From Ophiocordyceps camponoti-saundersi (nom. inval.) (lineage: Eukaryota > Ascomycota > Sordariomycetes > Hypocreales > Ophiocordycipitaceae), in contig PDHQ01000029.1 of assembly GCA_003339415.1 (NCBI GenBank), positions 124,001 through 188,000 on the forward strand: a stretch of 64,000 nt of DNA. Reading direction: 5' to 3'. Positions 44,870-57,745 of the stretch are shown piece by piece. Made by a program: the position numbers and the translations under genes. Position 1 is the stretch's first letter. Every line of letters starts with the position of its first letter. The notes beneath the pieces are model-generated. The model was not told where the DNA came from, searched no databases, and saw nothing but the letters and a program-made list of their open reading frames with translations.

Positions 44870-46692
44870 CGCGCTTAAAGCGACGCGGATACGAACCTCT
44901 TATTCTTATATTATAAGCGGACTCCGCTCTTTCTATTACCCCGTAGCGATAGCTTCGAGCCGCGCCCGGAGAGGCTCTAGGGGGGAGGGTAACGCTATAT
45001 AGGTTAATCGTAACCGCGAAAATTTTTTACCCGGAATATAGCTTTACTTCGAATTATAATAAGCTTAAACCTAAGGGTTTACTATACTTTTTACCTTATT
45101 AGAAGCTAAGGCGAGTATTAGTAAGATTATTTTAGGGGATACCTTAGTCTCCGTATAGGTAATTATCGAATAAGTAGCGGAGTCCGAGAGGGTCCGGGGA
45201 GGCGCCCCCCTTACTCTAACCTTATCGATTAGTAATATTTCCTTAGCTATTATAGCCGCGGTTTCCTCTTTTTTTTATAGCTCCGGGGGGAGCGGAACTT
45301 CTCCGATATAAGCTATAGTTATAGCTAAAGTATTAGAGAAGACTATTAAAAAGTAAATTCCTAAGTAATATAAGCGTTAGCTTATAATTTACTTTAACTT
45401 TATCGCTACTCCGCTTTAAGTTTAAGGCCCTAAAATAACTATAATAAATATTAATTATAAACTTTATAAGTAAAGCTAAGCTTTTATAGTAAGGAAACTA
45501 CTTAGTAGCGATATTATAATAATATTCTAAGATACCGTTTATAAGCTTTAGTTTAATTTAAAATAGCTCTATATTATTTTTAGAGAAAAGGTACGCTTAA
45601 TTAGCGGAGGTTATACTCTTATCGTAAAAAAGGTACTAGCGCGGGCCTTATAATAAAATAATAAGGAAGCCTTTTAGAAGGAGATTAAATTATTAAATAA
45701 GGTCTTAATAATATAATTATATATAAAATAATATTATTTAGAAACTTAGCGGAGTTCCCTTATAATTATTATTAATAGCGTAATAAATATAAACTAGATT
45801 TATAATAAGGGTATAATAATATAAGTAGAGATTTTTAACGCGGAACCTTATAAGCTAAAAGTTTAACCTTAGTAATATTTTAAATATTACTAGCTTAGAT
45901 ATATCGCTAAATATTATATAATAAAGCTATAATATAGCTAATACTTTACCTTTTTATATACGAAAAGTAAGTTAGCTTACCTTATAGTATATAAAAAAAG
46001 ACTATATTATTACCCTCTCTATCGGGGAATTTACCCCGGGTAAAGTTAACTTTACCTTAAAATAAGAGCGGCGTAAAACTAAGCGAAGGATATTTATATT
46101 TCTTAACCTCGGAGATTTATAAATCGGAACTTTATATATACCGCCCCTCCTCCCCCCTTAGCGCTAACCGGAGTTTAGTAATAGCTAGGGCGGAAATACT
46201 AAAAAGCGAATATAATAGCTCCGCCTCCGACCCCCTCTCCGAACTTATCTATAGCTTCGCTATAATAATTAGGCCGCCTTTTAAAATTAGCTATTATAAG
46301 GTTTATTATAAGCTAGTAAAACCTCTATATATTCCTTAGTTATATTAATAAAGCCTTAATCGAACGGATTATTTAAGATATTATAATTAAGCGCGGAGAT
46401 TCGGTTTATAGCGATAACGATATTTAGGAAGATAAGTAGCTATATAAACTCCGTATTAAACTTAGCTTACGCGTACTCTTACTACCGCGGACTCCGTTTT
46501 AGAGGATATATCGGCTTCCTAATTACTTATTATTACTAGACCTATCTAAGGTATAAAGTGCTAGGTGCGGACCTAGTCTAGCCTTAAACTAAGGTAATAC
46601 TTAAGGGGAGGGTTTTACTCCGAGTTCTCCGGTTTTTCCTACTCTTAGAATATATATAAGATAGTTCTAAGCTAAATTAAGCATACTAGCGT
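44870..46692. mobile_element. 1.8-kb insertion splitting the Copia element
   Basis: The segment separates Copia RT from Copia RNase H and is flanked by the direct repeat TACGAAT (44,863-44,869 and about 46,693-46,699). It is less AT-rich than its surroundings but also RIP-mutated. No terminal inverted repeat is apparent and I could not identify a coding motif. A box-B-like GGTTCGTATCC occurs on the minus strand near its left end (44,886-44,896). The class is unknown; a degraded LINE, SINE or other non-LTR element is possible. Confidence 0.6.
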
Positions 46693-47107
46693 ACGAATAT
46701 TATTATTATATAGTTATAAGTTAGTTTTAAATCTAAGTATTTATTTAAATATTTTTAGATTATATTTAAAGCTGCTATATATATAATATTAAGCTTAGAA
46801 GTAAATCTAGTATAGGAAATTATAGTATATAATATATTAAGTTTTATTTTTATAGTAAGGTATAAAAGGGAGCTTATTTCCTTCTAATATTATAAAATTA
46901 TATCTTTTCCAGGTTTTATAATAGCCTTTTTAAGCTTAATACTAAGTTTAGAAGGTATTTTAGACGTCCCTAAAAACTCTTTATTATACTTTTTTATTTT
47001 ATTCCTTATATATTTTTCCTAAGAGATATATAGTATTTTATTTACTCTATTTATATTTATATTTATACTTAGAAAGTCTTCTAAATTTCCTAAATCTTAT
47101 AAGGCTA
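46693..47107 (-). pseudogene. Ty1/Copia reverse transcriptase remnant (C-terminal part)
   Basis: The minus strand gives DLGNLEDFLSI, then ILYISQEKYIRN, SKIPSKL, the YQKEISSLLYLTIKIKLNIL block (Copia YRSAIGSLMY..TRPDI), and NIIQKYLNKYLDLKLTYN (..R.LRYLKGT..LGL.Y), with stops where Gln is expected. The N-terminal part of RT is missing at the junction with the Gypsy LTR at 47,108. If the outer Gypsy copy is intact, that part should continue beyond the right edge of the window. Confidence 0.82.
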
Positions 47108-47728
47108 GTTTAGCGGGGGAAGAAAGATACCTTAAGTAAGCGTAGTAGATACCTAAGGGGCGTAACTTCTTAGGTAACTAGAGTCTTTAACTAATATAAG
47201 GGGGGATCTCTAGCTATAAGGGGAGGCGCTAGATATAATTCTTTATAGGGGAAAATAATAGGAAGTTAATTTCCCTTATAAAAATAAGAGTAGTAACGGG
47301 GAAGAACTTAGGGACTATTTAATTAATAGTTAAAAACTTTAAAATAAGTATTTAAATTAGTAATTTAAGGTATAAAAGTATAAGGTTTAAAATAAAGTTA
47401 TAATTCCGTTTAGTAGAGTTTTTACTATAAGTCCTCTCTATAACTTAATTTACGATATATAACTTTTATAAAAATTATAAAGATAAGCTTAAGAGCTAAT
47501 TCTTACTTAATTCCTTCCTTTTTTCGAGGAAACTAAACTATGCTATATACTTAATAATAGCCCCTTATCCTATTATTATTACCTTTAATAGTTCTAAAGC
47601 GTTAAAATATCTAAGAACTAAAAGGACTTAAAGGACTATTTAATCGTAACTTATATAAGCCCCTAATAACTTACTATCTTAGTTAAGCGTTATTTTTCTT
47701 TAAGGTATATTTTTTACCGCTACTAAAC
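47108..47728 (-). repeat. Gypsy-family LTR, copy A (3' LTR of the outer element)
   Basis: The ~621-bp unit also occurs at 52,964-53,584 and 62,922-63,542. Its ends are a short inverted repeat, TTTAGCGG at the left and CCGCTAAA at the right. Internal landmarks such as GGGGCGTAACTTCTTAGG and GGCGCTAGATATAATTC are kept in all copies. On the left it joins Copia RT; on the right it continues into the shared X region. Confidence 0.85.
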
Positions 47729-50700
47729 TCCTCCCTAAGCGCGAGCCGTAATAATAAGTAACTAACCCTTTTTTATAACTTAAATAAAATATATATAAGC
47801 GCGGTAAAATAAAGGCGGAAAGGACTATAGGTAACGGGAAATAATAAGAAACTCTAGCTACTTTTTTTTAGGTTCGAGCCCCTAAATACGGCGACTTTAA
47901 TATTTATACCGCTTATCTACTTATAGTATATTATTCTAAAGCTTTTTCTTTTAAGCGCGTTCTTATATAATTAAATAGTTATTAACTACTCGGTTAATCT
48001 TCGCTTATATACTTAAGTATATAAGTTTTAGGGGTTATAAGCTAACGAATATACTAGTTCCTAGAACTATTAGAATTATCTTTAATATCTTAAGCTAGTC
48101 TTTTACTAGCGCTCTCTTAGTATAAGTTATAATTAATCCCGTAAAATTAGGAGTAAGATATTTCCCTTAGCGTATAAGGCCGTAATCGTCCTTTTAAGCT
48201 ATATAGTTCTTATAAAAAACTACTCCTTTAATTTTAAAATTAAGGGGGTTAGGATTAACTAATTCCCTCCTAATACTCGTTATAGTAAGGCCTTCCCTAA
48301 GCTAGACCCGCGGGTTTTTAGCTAACTTATAATATATAAACTATATTAGTTTTAGGGTTCTTATATCCTTTTCCTATATTTTTCTTTTTAGAGACTTTTT
48401 TTACGCTAGTAAGATTTTAGTTAACTTAGTTAATAGCTTACCCGCTATTTTCCTTAAACTCTATCGTAGGGAGGGGGCCGTAATTACCTTAGCCTTAGTT
48501 CTTATCTTATTTAAGATTTCCGCTATTATCTTAAAACCTTCTAAGGTAGCCGGGTCCTTAAACCTAAATAAAAATAAAAGACTAGATAATAAAATTATTT
48601 AATTAATAATCTAGTTATTTATAAGTTTATCCTTAGTAAGCGCTTTATTATTTTCCTCCCTATACTCCTTTTTATTATAAGTCTCTTTATCCTTAGCCTT
48701 TTCGCCCTAGTTAAAGTTATCGTTATTAGGCTTATACTATTCTTCCTAGTTTTCCTAAAGCTATCTTCTAACCTTTATAGCGCCTAAGTATAGTATAGTA
48801 ATATAATCCTTTTATATAAAGTTACTAGTAAAGATCTTAAGCGTAATAATTCGAAATCCCTTAAAGATTTAGTAATAAGGGATAAGGATCTTAAAGTATA
48901 GGCCCCTAAGTATCGTTAATCCTATTTCTAGTTTAATTATAAGCTTTTTATAGTTTTCCTAGCTTCTTAGTTTAAAGTTATACCCGTCTCCTAAGAAATT
49001 AAACTACTTAGATTTTCGAATACTTAATTTATTTACCCTAATAGTATAAAGATTACTAATAGCTCTATTAATTAATTAGTCGTATAAGTTCCTATAGCTA
49101 TCTTAATTTTAAATAGCTTAATCTTTTAATAAGATCTTAGAAACGGGGGGCGCTTTATCCTCTAGTTTAAACTACTTTAAGCTTATCCTATACTTATTTA
49201 ATAGGCCGTTAATATATATATTAATTTTAAGGCCGACGAAACCTTAAGCTTAGTGCTAAAGTATAATAAAGGCTAGGTATCCGTATTTAAACTCCCTTTT
49301 TTAATAAATCCTAGGAATAACGATATATTAGAAAAGGTAATTTCCCTAGACTTTAGCTAGGATATCCCTTTAGGCCGCTATCGCCCTTTTTAATTATAAC
49401 ACGCGTCCCGGATCTATTAAATTAAAATAGTAAAAGATTTAAGCTTCCTAATCTTAGAAAAAACTACCTTAATAATACCCGAAGTTTATCTTACTCTTTT
49501 TAAAATTAACTATATTACCTAAAAGGGGGTAACTATTTAATTCTTACTTTAAATTAAACTTTAGTATAATATAGTTAAATTTCTTCCTAAATAGTATATT
49601 AGTATTTTCGCTAGCGTTAGGGGGTATTATAATTATTATTAGGGACGTAAATAAATATACTTTATCCTTAATCTTTTTATTTAAAATCTTAATTATAGCC
49701 CTTAGTTTAAAATTAGTTACCTATTATCGTTTTTATATTTTAAAAATAAAACGCTTAATATTATTAGCGTAATAGTCCTAATCGGCGATATTATAAAAAA
49801 GTATAATTTTAGTAATCTTCTCATTAACTTAGAATATATCTAAGTATTTAATCTTATCTATAAAGATTTTAATATATTTTTTCGGCTATATTATATATCT
49901 TATAAACTAAAGAGGTTACTTATAATTAAAAGTTTAGGTAAAGTTAAGAGTTACTACTAAGAATAGGAGGTCGGGCGACTTAGGCCCCGTTACTACTTTA
50001 CTATAGATTATCTTAGTAATTTTAAACTTATTATTCTTATTACTAAAAAATATTCCCTTAGCCTTAATATTTACTTCTTTACTAAGCTTAATATCTAATT
50101 CTAATAATTCTATTTCGTTAATAATTTAGTAATATATAGTATATAAAAATATTTTTAATTAAATAGTTATAGTAAGGGAGAAAAAAAATATACGTAGGAA
50201 AAGAGGAAAAACGCGTTACTTTATTTTATTATAATTCTCTACCTTAGTTATTAAGCTTACTATAATATATTTCGGTTAGTATTACAATATTATAAAAGAA
50301 AGAGCGAGGAGGGCTCTTTCCTAATTAGGAAAGAATAGTTATTAGTTAGCTATTAGCTTCGCCCTTATCTTCTCCCTTTTTATTTATCTTTTCTTTTTTC
50401 GCTTACTTAACTTAAACGCGTTAATAATAAAAACTTTAATTATAATAGCTCCTAAGTTAACTAAAAAGGAGTAAGCTAAGAAAATATAGAACTATCTCCT
50501 AAATATTTATAACCTTATTTCTCGTAAAATTTATATAAAAGATATAAGCGTCCTATTAACCTTAGCTTAGTAAAGCTATACCGCGCTTAAAACTCTTCCT
50601 TACTTAGAATATATACGCGTAAATATTTTAATTAAATAATCCTTAATATTTAAGCTAAATTCTTATACTTAAGTTTATACTTATCTTAAGATTTAATATA

Positions 50701-51894
50701 AGGGGGGTATTAACGTTAGGTATTTCTGCGTTCTAATCTATATTAAGATAGCTTTTTACGAAAAAGTTCCTAAGGATATTCTAGCTTTTATAAAGTAGGA
50801 GATAGCTAGGGCGACTCCTTTTAAATATTTCTTATATTAATTTCTTAAGGTTAGGGAGAGAGAGTTTTAAGAGGAGATAATAAAAACGCCTCGAGTTATT
50901 TATATCCCGACTAAGATTACGTACTTAGAAAAATCCTTTTTTAACTATTTAATTAAGGGTAAACGCCCCGAATACTTTAAGGCCTTACTTATCTTAATAT
51001 TTAGGTAACGTAACTTAAGAATATATAGCTATTACTTATAATCTTAAATTATAATTATTACTTACTATAAAAAGTATATCTTAACCCCTTTTTATAAGTG
51101 CGTTTTAATATTTAGTTAAGGGGGTTATAATTATTTAAATTATATTTAAAATAAAACTAAAGCTACTATTTATAATTAGCGTTAATATATTAAATACTTT
51201 ATTAAAATAGAAAATAACGAAGCTTTATAGATATTTAGTTATTTCGTAAATAGTAAGAACGTCTTTATTAATTTTATAGCGTATAAAGATTATCTAAACT
51301 CTTAAGTCGCCTTTTACTTAGTTAAGGATACGCCTAACTTATTCTTAGACGACGGTTTAAAGCTTAAGGATAGTAATAAGTAGCTTAATATTAAAAAGCG
51401 GGCTTAGAAAGTCTTAGAACTAAAGTAAAGTAATTAATCGTAAATATTAGGATCTAATAAAAAAGCTAAAATAAAAAAAAGTTATTATACTTTCGTCTAA
51501 ATATATTAACTATACTAAAATACCTTCCCCTTCCTCTTTATAATTATTAGGTAAGGGAGTTTAGGGTTTTAAAGCTTATAAGGTAACTATAAGATAGCTT
51601 TAATATAAAAGGCTTTCTATATTTTAATAATTTAGAGGAGCTAAACCTTAAGAGTAGTTTTTAGCTTAGCTTAGGTATTAAGGAAACTATCCCTAATAAC
51701 TAATTTATTATACTAATTACTAGAAGATATATAGTTTCTTAAAACTATTTAATTATAAGCTTTAGCGTTTAAATCCTAGACCTTATATAGTTTAGCGTTA
51801 ACTTCCTCCTTAGCTAGGAAAAGGGTTATTATAGCGGAGGTAGGTCCTTTCCTTTATAGAAGCTAGTTATTAAAGTTAAAAGACTACTATCTAT
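47729..51894 (-). repeat. Shared Gypsy 'X' region, copy 1 (outer element), unknown content
   Basis: About 4.16 kb, collinear and highly similar to 53,585-57,745; the pair differs mainly by C/T and G/A changes. It lies between the integrase remnant and the 3' LTR of the outer Gypsy copy. In copy 2 a minus-strand frame around 55,200-56,030 has long stretches interrupted mainly at expected Gln codons (for example SELDVKLSREI and VVTGPRSLNLPFLIATSN). Another long frame is readable on the plus strand at about 50,700-51,430. Neither matches a family I recognise. Confidence 0.6.
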
Positions 51895-52963
51895 TTTCCG
51901 CTTAATAGAACCTTTTAAAATAGTCCCTAGAAACTATTTTATTAAGGTTAATCTTATCTAGTATTTTTAAACGGTAACTTCTAGTAATTTTAGCTTTTAA
52001 TATTACCTTATAAGGTCTATTTTACCTTATTTATAACTTAGTAACTTTTCTAAGGTTAGCAGCTTATCGTATATTATAGTAAAAGATAAGGTCTCCTTTT
52101 CTAAAGTTTATAAAGCGAAGTTTATACTTATTATTATTATCTATCTTTTAAGCGAGGCGTTATCGATAGGTTATAACTTAGGTTTTAGCTTTTTCCACGT
52201 CCTTTTTTTTCCTCTTTAATACCTTTATATATACTATTAGTAGATTAAATAGTTCCTATATTCTATCTTAATTAATAAGGCGCTAGGTAAGGTATTTAAC
52301 CTTAAGAGGTAGGACTAGCTCTTAGCTATAAATTAAGTAAAAGGCCGATATCCTATATAAGTTTTTAATAGCTATATAGTTAGCTAGGATAGCTTAAAAT
52401 AGGAACTTAACTTATTTCCCTATTTCCTAAGCTATTTTCGTAAAAGCTAAGGAAATTAACTAATACCTAACTTTAATAATTAAGTTTACCTTAAGGTTAT
52501 ACTTAGAAATAAGGATAACCTTTATACTAAAGTTTTCGAGGATTATTCGAAATATAAACTTAACTTTAAGGCTACTATTTATTACGGCTTTAAATAGGAC
52601 TTCGTAATAGTAGATAATAAAGAGTATAAACTTCGTTATAGCGGCTATTATAAGGTCTCTTACTAGCGTAACCTTAACTTATTTAGTAAGGTTATTACGC
52701 GCTTCTAGGAGATACTTATACCTTTAATTAATTAGTATATACTAAGTATTTAAATAGATTTTTTCGAAAAGTTATCTAAGAGCTATTAGGACTAAGCGTT
52801 CCTAAGGTTATCGAGGGTTGAATTTCTAATAAATAAAGCAGGTTAAGATAGTAGTATTTATATAGTTTTATAAACTTAGCTACTAGTAACGTTTTTTAAT
52901 AAAGTTATATATAACTTCTTTTCCTTTATAGCTTATTTACTTATAGAACCTAGTTATAATTTA
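51895..52963 (-). pseudogene. Ty3/Gypsy integrase remnant (outer element)
   Basis: The minus strand from about 52,735 down to 52,270 reads YKYLLEARNNLTKQVKVTLV, RDLIIAAITKFI, then VINSSLKVKF, SKYNLKVNLIIKVRYQLIS and LIYSQELVLPLKVKYLT (Q marks stops expected to be Gln). This follows the fungal Gypsy integrase core order RYLVVARDDLTGWVEA, AVAKFLWE, VVDGGPENKG, SAYHPQANGMVERGH, LVYGREAVLPIE. The catalytic Asp of the second motif is Asn and the final Glu is Lys. The sequence continues rightwards (upstream on the minus strand) only after the inner element, at 63,543. Confidence 0.82.
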
Positions 52964-53584
52964 TTTTAGCAGGGGAAGAAGGGCACCCTAAGCGAGCGTA
53001 GTAGATACTTAAGGGGCGTAACTTCTTAGGTAACTAGAGTCTTTAACTAATATAAGGGGGGATCTCTAGCTATAGGGGGAGGCGCTAGATATAATTCTTT
53101 ATAAGGGAAAATAATAGGAAGTCGATTTCCTTTATAAAAATAAGAGTAGTAAGAGGGAAGAACTTAGGGACTATTTAATTAATAGTTAAAAACTTTAAAA
53201 TAAGTATTTAAATTAGTAATTTAAGGTATAAAAGTATAAGGTTTAAAATAAAGTTATAATTCCGTTTAGTAGAGTTTTTACTATAAGTCCTCTTTACAAC
53301 TTAATTTACGATATATAACTTTTATAAAAACTATAAAGATAAGCTTAAAGGCTAATTCTTACTTAATTCCTTCCTCTTTTCGAGGAAACTAAACCGCGCT
53401 ATATACCTAGCGATAGCCCCTTATTTCGTTATTATTACCTTTAATAGTTCTAAAGCGTTAAAGTATCTAAGAACTAAAAGGACTTAAAGAATTATTTAAT
53501 TATAACCTATATAAGCTCCTAATAACTTACTATCTTAATTTAGCGTTATTTTTCTTTAAGGTATATTTTTCACCGCCGCTAAAC
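52964..53584 (-). repeat. Gypsy-family LTR, copy B (3' LTR of the inner element)
   Basis: The same 621-bp unit as copies A and C, starting TTTTAGCAGGGGAAGAAGGG and ending CACCGCCGCTAAACT. Differences from the other copies are mostly transitions. The left flank is the outer integrase remnant. Confidence 0.85.
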
Positions 53585-56500
53585 TCCTCCCTAAGCGCGA
53601 GCTATAATAATAAGTAACTAACCTTTTTTTATAACTTAAATAAAACGCGTATAAGCGCGGTAAAATAAAGGCGAAAAGGACTATAGGTAACGGGAAATAA
53701 TAAGAAACTCTAGCTACTTTTCTTTAAGTTCGAGCCCTTAAATATAGTAACTCTAATATTTATACCGCTTATTTACTTATAATATATTATTCTAAAGCTT
53801 CTTTTTTTAAGCGCGTTCTTATATAATTAAATAGTTATCGACCGCCCGGTTAATCTTCGCCTATATACTTAGGTATATAAGTCCTAGGGGTTATAAGCTA
53901 ATAAACGTGCCGGTTCCTAAGATTATTAGAATTATCTTTAGTATCTTAAGCTAATCTCTTACTAGCGCTCTCCTAATATAAGCTATAATTAATCCCGTAA
54001 AATCGAAAGCGAGATATTTCCCCCGGCGCACGGGGCTATAATTATCCTTTTAAGCTATATAATTCTTATAAGGAACTACTCCTTTAATCTTAAAATTAAG
54101 GGGGTTAGGATTAACTAGTTCCCTCCTAATACTCGCCGTAGTAAGGCCTTCCCTAAGCTAAACCCGCGGGTTCTTAGCTAACCTATAATATATAAACTAT
54201 ATTAGTTTCGGGGTTCTTATATCTCTTTCCTATATTTTTCTTTTTAGAGACTTTTTTTATATTAGTAGGATTTTAGTTAACTCGGTTAGTAGCCTGCCCG
54301 CTATCTTCCTTAAACTCTATCGCGGGGAGGGGGCTATAATCGCCTTAGCCTTAGTTCTCGTCTTATCTAGGATTTCCGCCGTTATCTTAAAACCTTCTAA
54401 GGTAGCTAGGTCCCTAAACCTAAGTAAAGATAAAAGACTAGATAACGGAATTATTTAATTAGCAGTTTAGTTATCTATAAGTTTATCTTTAGTAAGCGCC
54501 TTATTATTTTCCTCTCTATACTCCTCCTTATTACGAGTCTCTTTATCCCTAGCCTCTTCGCCTTAGTTAAAGTTATCGTTATTAGGCTTATATTATTCTT
54601 CCTAGTCTTCCTAAAGCTATTTTCTAACCCCCGTAGCGCTTAAATACGGTATAGTAATATAGTCCTCTTATATAAAGTTACTAGTAAGGATCCTAAGCGT
54701 AATAATTCGGAATCCCTTAAGGATTCGGTAATAGGGGATAAGGATCTTAAAGTATAGGCCCCTAAATATCGTTAATTTTACTTTTAGTTTAATTATAAAC
54801 TTTTTATAATCTTCTTAGCTTCTTAGTTTAAAGTTATACCTATCTCCTAAGAAATTAAACTACTTAGATTTTCGAATACTTAGTTTATTTACCTTAATAG
54901 TATAAAGATTACTAATAGCTTTATTAATTAATTAGTTATATAAGTTCTCGTAGCTATCCTAATTTCGAATAGCCTAATCTCTTAATAGGATTTTAGAGAC
55001 GGGAGGCGCTTTATCCTCTAATCTAAACTACTTTAAGCTTATCCCGCGCTTATTTAATAGGCTATTAATATATATATTAATTTTAAGGCCGACGAAACCT
55101 TAAGCTTAATATTAGAGTATAGTAAAGGCTAGGTATCCGTATTTAAACTCCTCTCTCTAACGAGTCCCGGGAATAATAATATATTAGAAAAGGTAGTTTC
55201 CCTAAACTTTAGCTAGGATATCCCTCTAGGCCGCTATCGCCCTCTTTAATTATAGCACGCGTCCTAGATCTATTAAATTAAAATAGTAAAAGATCCGGGC
55301 TTCCTAATCTTAGAAAAAACTACCCTAGTAATACTTAGAGTTTATCTTACTCCTTCTAAAGTTAACTATATTACTTAAGAGGGGGTAACTATTTAATTCT
55401 TACTTTAGGTTAAACCTTAATATAGTATAGTTAAATTTCTTCCTAAATAGTATATTAATATTTTCGCTAGTATTAGGGGGTATTATAATTACTATTAAGG
55501 ACGTAAATAGATATATTTTATCCTTAATCCCTTTATTTAAGATCTTAACTATAGCCCCTAATTTAAAACTAGTTACTTATTATCGTTTCTACGCTTTAAA
55601 AATAAAATACCCGACGTTATTAGCGTAATAGTCTTAGTTAGCGATATTATAGAAAGGTATAACTTTAGCGATTTTCTCGCTAACTTAGAATATATCCGAG
55701 TATTTAATCTTATCCGTAAAGATTTCGATATATTCTTTCGGCTATATTATATATTTTACGAACTAAGGGGGTTACTTATAGTTAAGAGTTCGGGTAAAGT
55801 TAGAAGTCGCTATTAAGAACGGGAGGTTAAGCGACCTAGGCCCCGTTACTACTTTACTATAAATTATCTTAGTAATTTTAAACTTATTATTCCTATCGCC
55901 GAAAAATATTCCCTTAGTTTTAATATTTATTTCTCTACTAAGCTTAACGTCTAATTCCGATAATTCTATTTTATCGATAATTTAGTAATACGTAGTATAT
56001 AGAAATATCTTTAATTAAATAGTTATAGTAAAAGAGAAAGAGAGTATATATAGGAAAAGAGGAAAAACGCGTTACTTTATTTTATTATAATTCTTTACTT
56101 TAGTTATTAGGCTTACTATAATATATTTCGGTTAATATTACGATATCGTAAAGGAAAAAGCGAGGAGGGCTCCTTCTTAATTAGGAAGGAATAGTTATTA
56201 GTTAGCTATTAGCTTCGCCCTTATCCTTTCCCTTTTTATTTATCTTTTCTTCTTTCGCTTACTTAACCTAAACGCGTTAATAATAAAAACTTTAATTATA
56301 ATAGCTTCTAAGTTAATTAAAAAGGAGTAAGCTAAGAAAATATAAAACTATCTCTTAAACGTTTATAATTTTATTTCTTATAAGATTTACGTAAAGGATA
56401 TAAATATCCTATTAACCTTAGCTTAGTAAGGCTATACCGCGCTTAAAACTTTTCCTTACTTAGAATATATACGCGTAAGTATTTTAATTAAATAATCCTT

Positions 56501-57745
56501 AATATTTAAGCTAAATTCTTATACTTAGGTTTATACTTATCTTAAGATTTAGTATAAGGGGGGTATTAATATCGGGCATTTTAGCGTTCTAATCTATATT
56601 AAGATAGCCTTTTGCGAAAAGGTTCCTAAAGATATTCTAGCTTTTATAAAGTAAGAGATAGCCGGGGCGACTCCTTTTAAATATTTCCTATATTAGTTCC
56701 TTAAGGTTAGGGAGAGAGAGTTCTAAAAGGAGACGATAGAGACGCCTCGAGTTACTTATATCCCGACTAAGATCGCGCACCTAGAAGGATCCTTTTTTAA
56801 CTATTTAATTAAGGGTAAACGCCCTAAATACTTTAAGGCTTTACTTATCTTAATATTTAGGCGACGTAACTTAAGGATATATAGCTACTACTTATAGTCT
56901 TAGATTATAACTATTACTTACTATAAAGAGTATATCTTAACCCCTTTTTATAAGTACGTTTTAATATTTAGTTAAGGGGGTTATAGTTATTCGAATTATA
57001 TTTAGAATAGGATTAAAGCTACTACTTATAACTAGCGTCGATATATCGAATACTTTATTAGGGTAGAAGACGATAAAGCTTTATAGATATCCGGTTATTT
57101 TATAAGTAGTAAGGATATCTTTTTTAACTCCGTAGCGTATAAAGATTATCTAAACCCTTAAGTCGCCCCTCGCTTAGTTAAGGATACGCCTAACCTATTC
57201 CTAGATAACGGTTTAGAGCTTAGGGATAGTAATAAGTGGCCTAATATTAAAAAGCGGGCTCGGAAAGTCTTAGAACTAAAGTAAAATAATTAATTATAGG
57301 TATTAGGATCTAGTAAAGGAGCTAAAATAAAAAAGAGTTATTATACTTTCGTCTAAATATATTAACTATACTAAAATACCTTCCCCTTCCTCTTCGTAAT
57401 TATTAGGTAAGGGAGTTTAAGGTTTTAAAGCTTATAAAGTAACTATAGGATAGCCCTAATATAAAGGGCTTTCTATATTTTAGTAATTTAGGGGAGCTAG
57501 ACCTTAAGAGTAGTTTTTAGCTTAGCTTAGGTATTAAGGAGACCGTCCTTAATAACTAATTTATTATACTAATCGCTAGAAGATATATAGTTTCTTAAAA
57601 CTATTTAATTATAAGCTTTAGTATTCGAATCCTAAACCTTATATAGCTTAGCGTTAACTTCCTCCTTAGCTAGGAAAGGGGTTATTATAGCGGAGGTAGG
57701 TCCTTTCCCTTATAGAAGCTAGTTATTAGAGTTAGAAGACTACTA
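53585..57745 (-). repeat. Shared Gypsy 'X' region, copy 2 (inner element), unknown content
   Basis: Collinear with 47,729-51,894. Its right edge, at AGACTACTATCTTA, is where similarity to copy 1 stops: here it meets the RNase H DAS motif, in copy 1 it meets integrase. The content is as described for copy 1, with the clearest long minus-strand frame at about 55,200-56,030. Confidence 0.6.

Noticed and set aside
47868..47890. GGTTCGAGCCCC string like a tRNA T-arm
   Set aside because: No matching acceptor stem, anticodon arm or D-arm around it, and it lies within a RIP-mutated LTR element.
50700..51430. Long plus-strand frame in the X region (and its copy at 56,580-57,290), interrupted only at expected Gln codons
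   Set aside because: It looks equally like the antisense of a coding strand; without a de-RIPed consensus neither strand can be chosen, so no gene is called.
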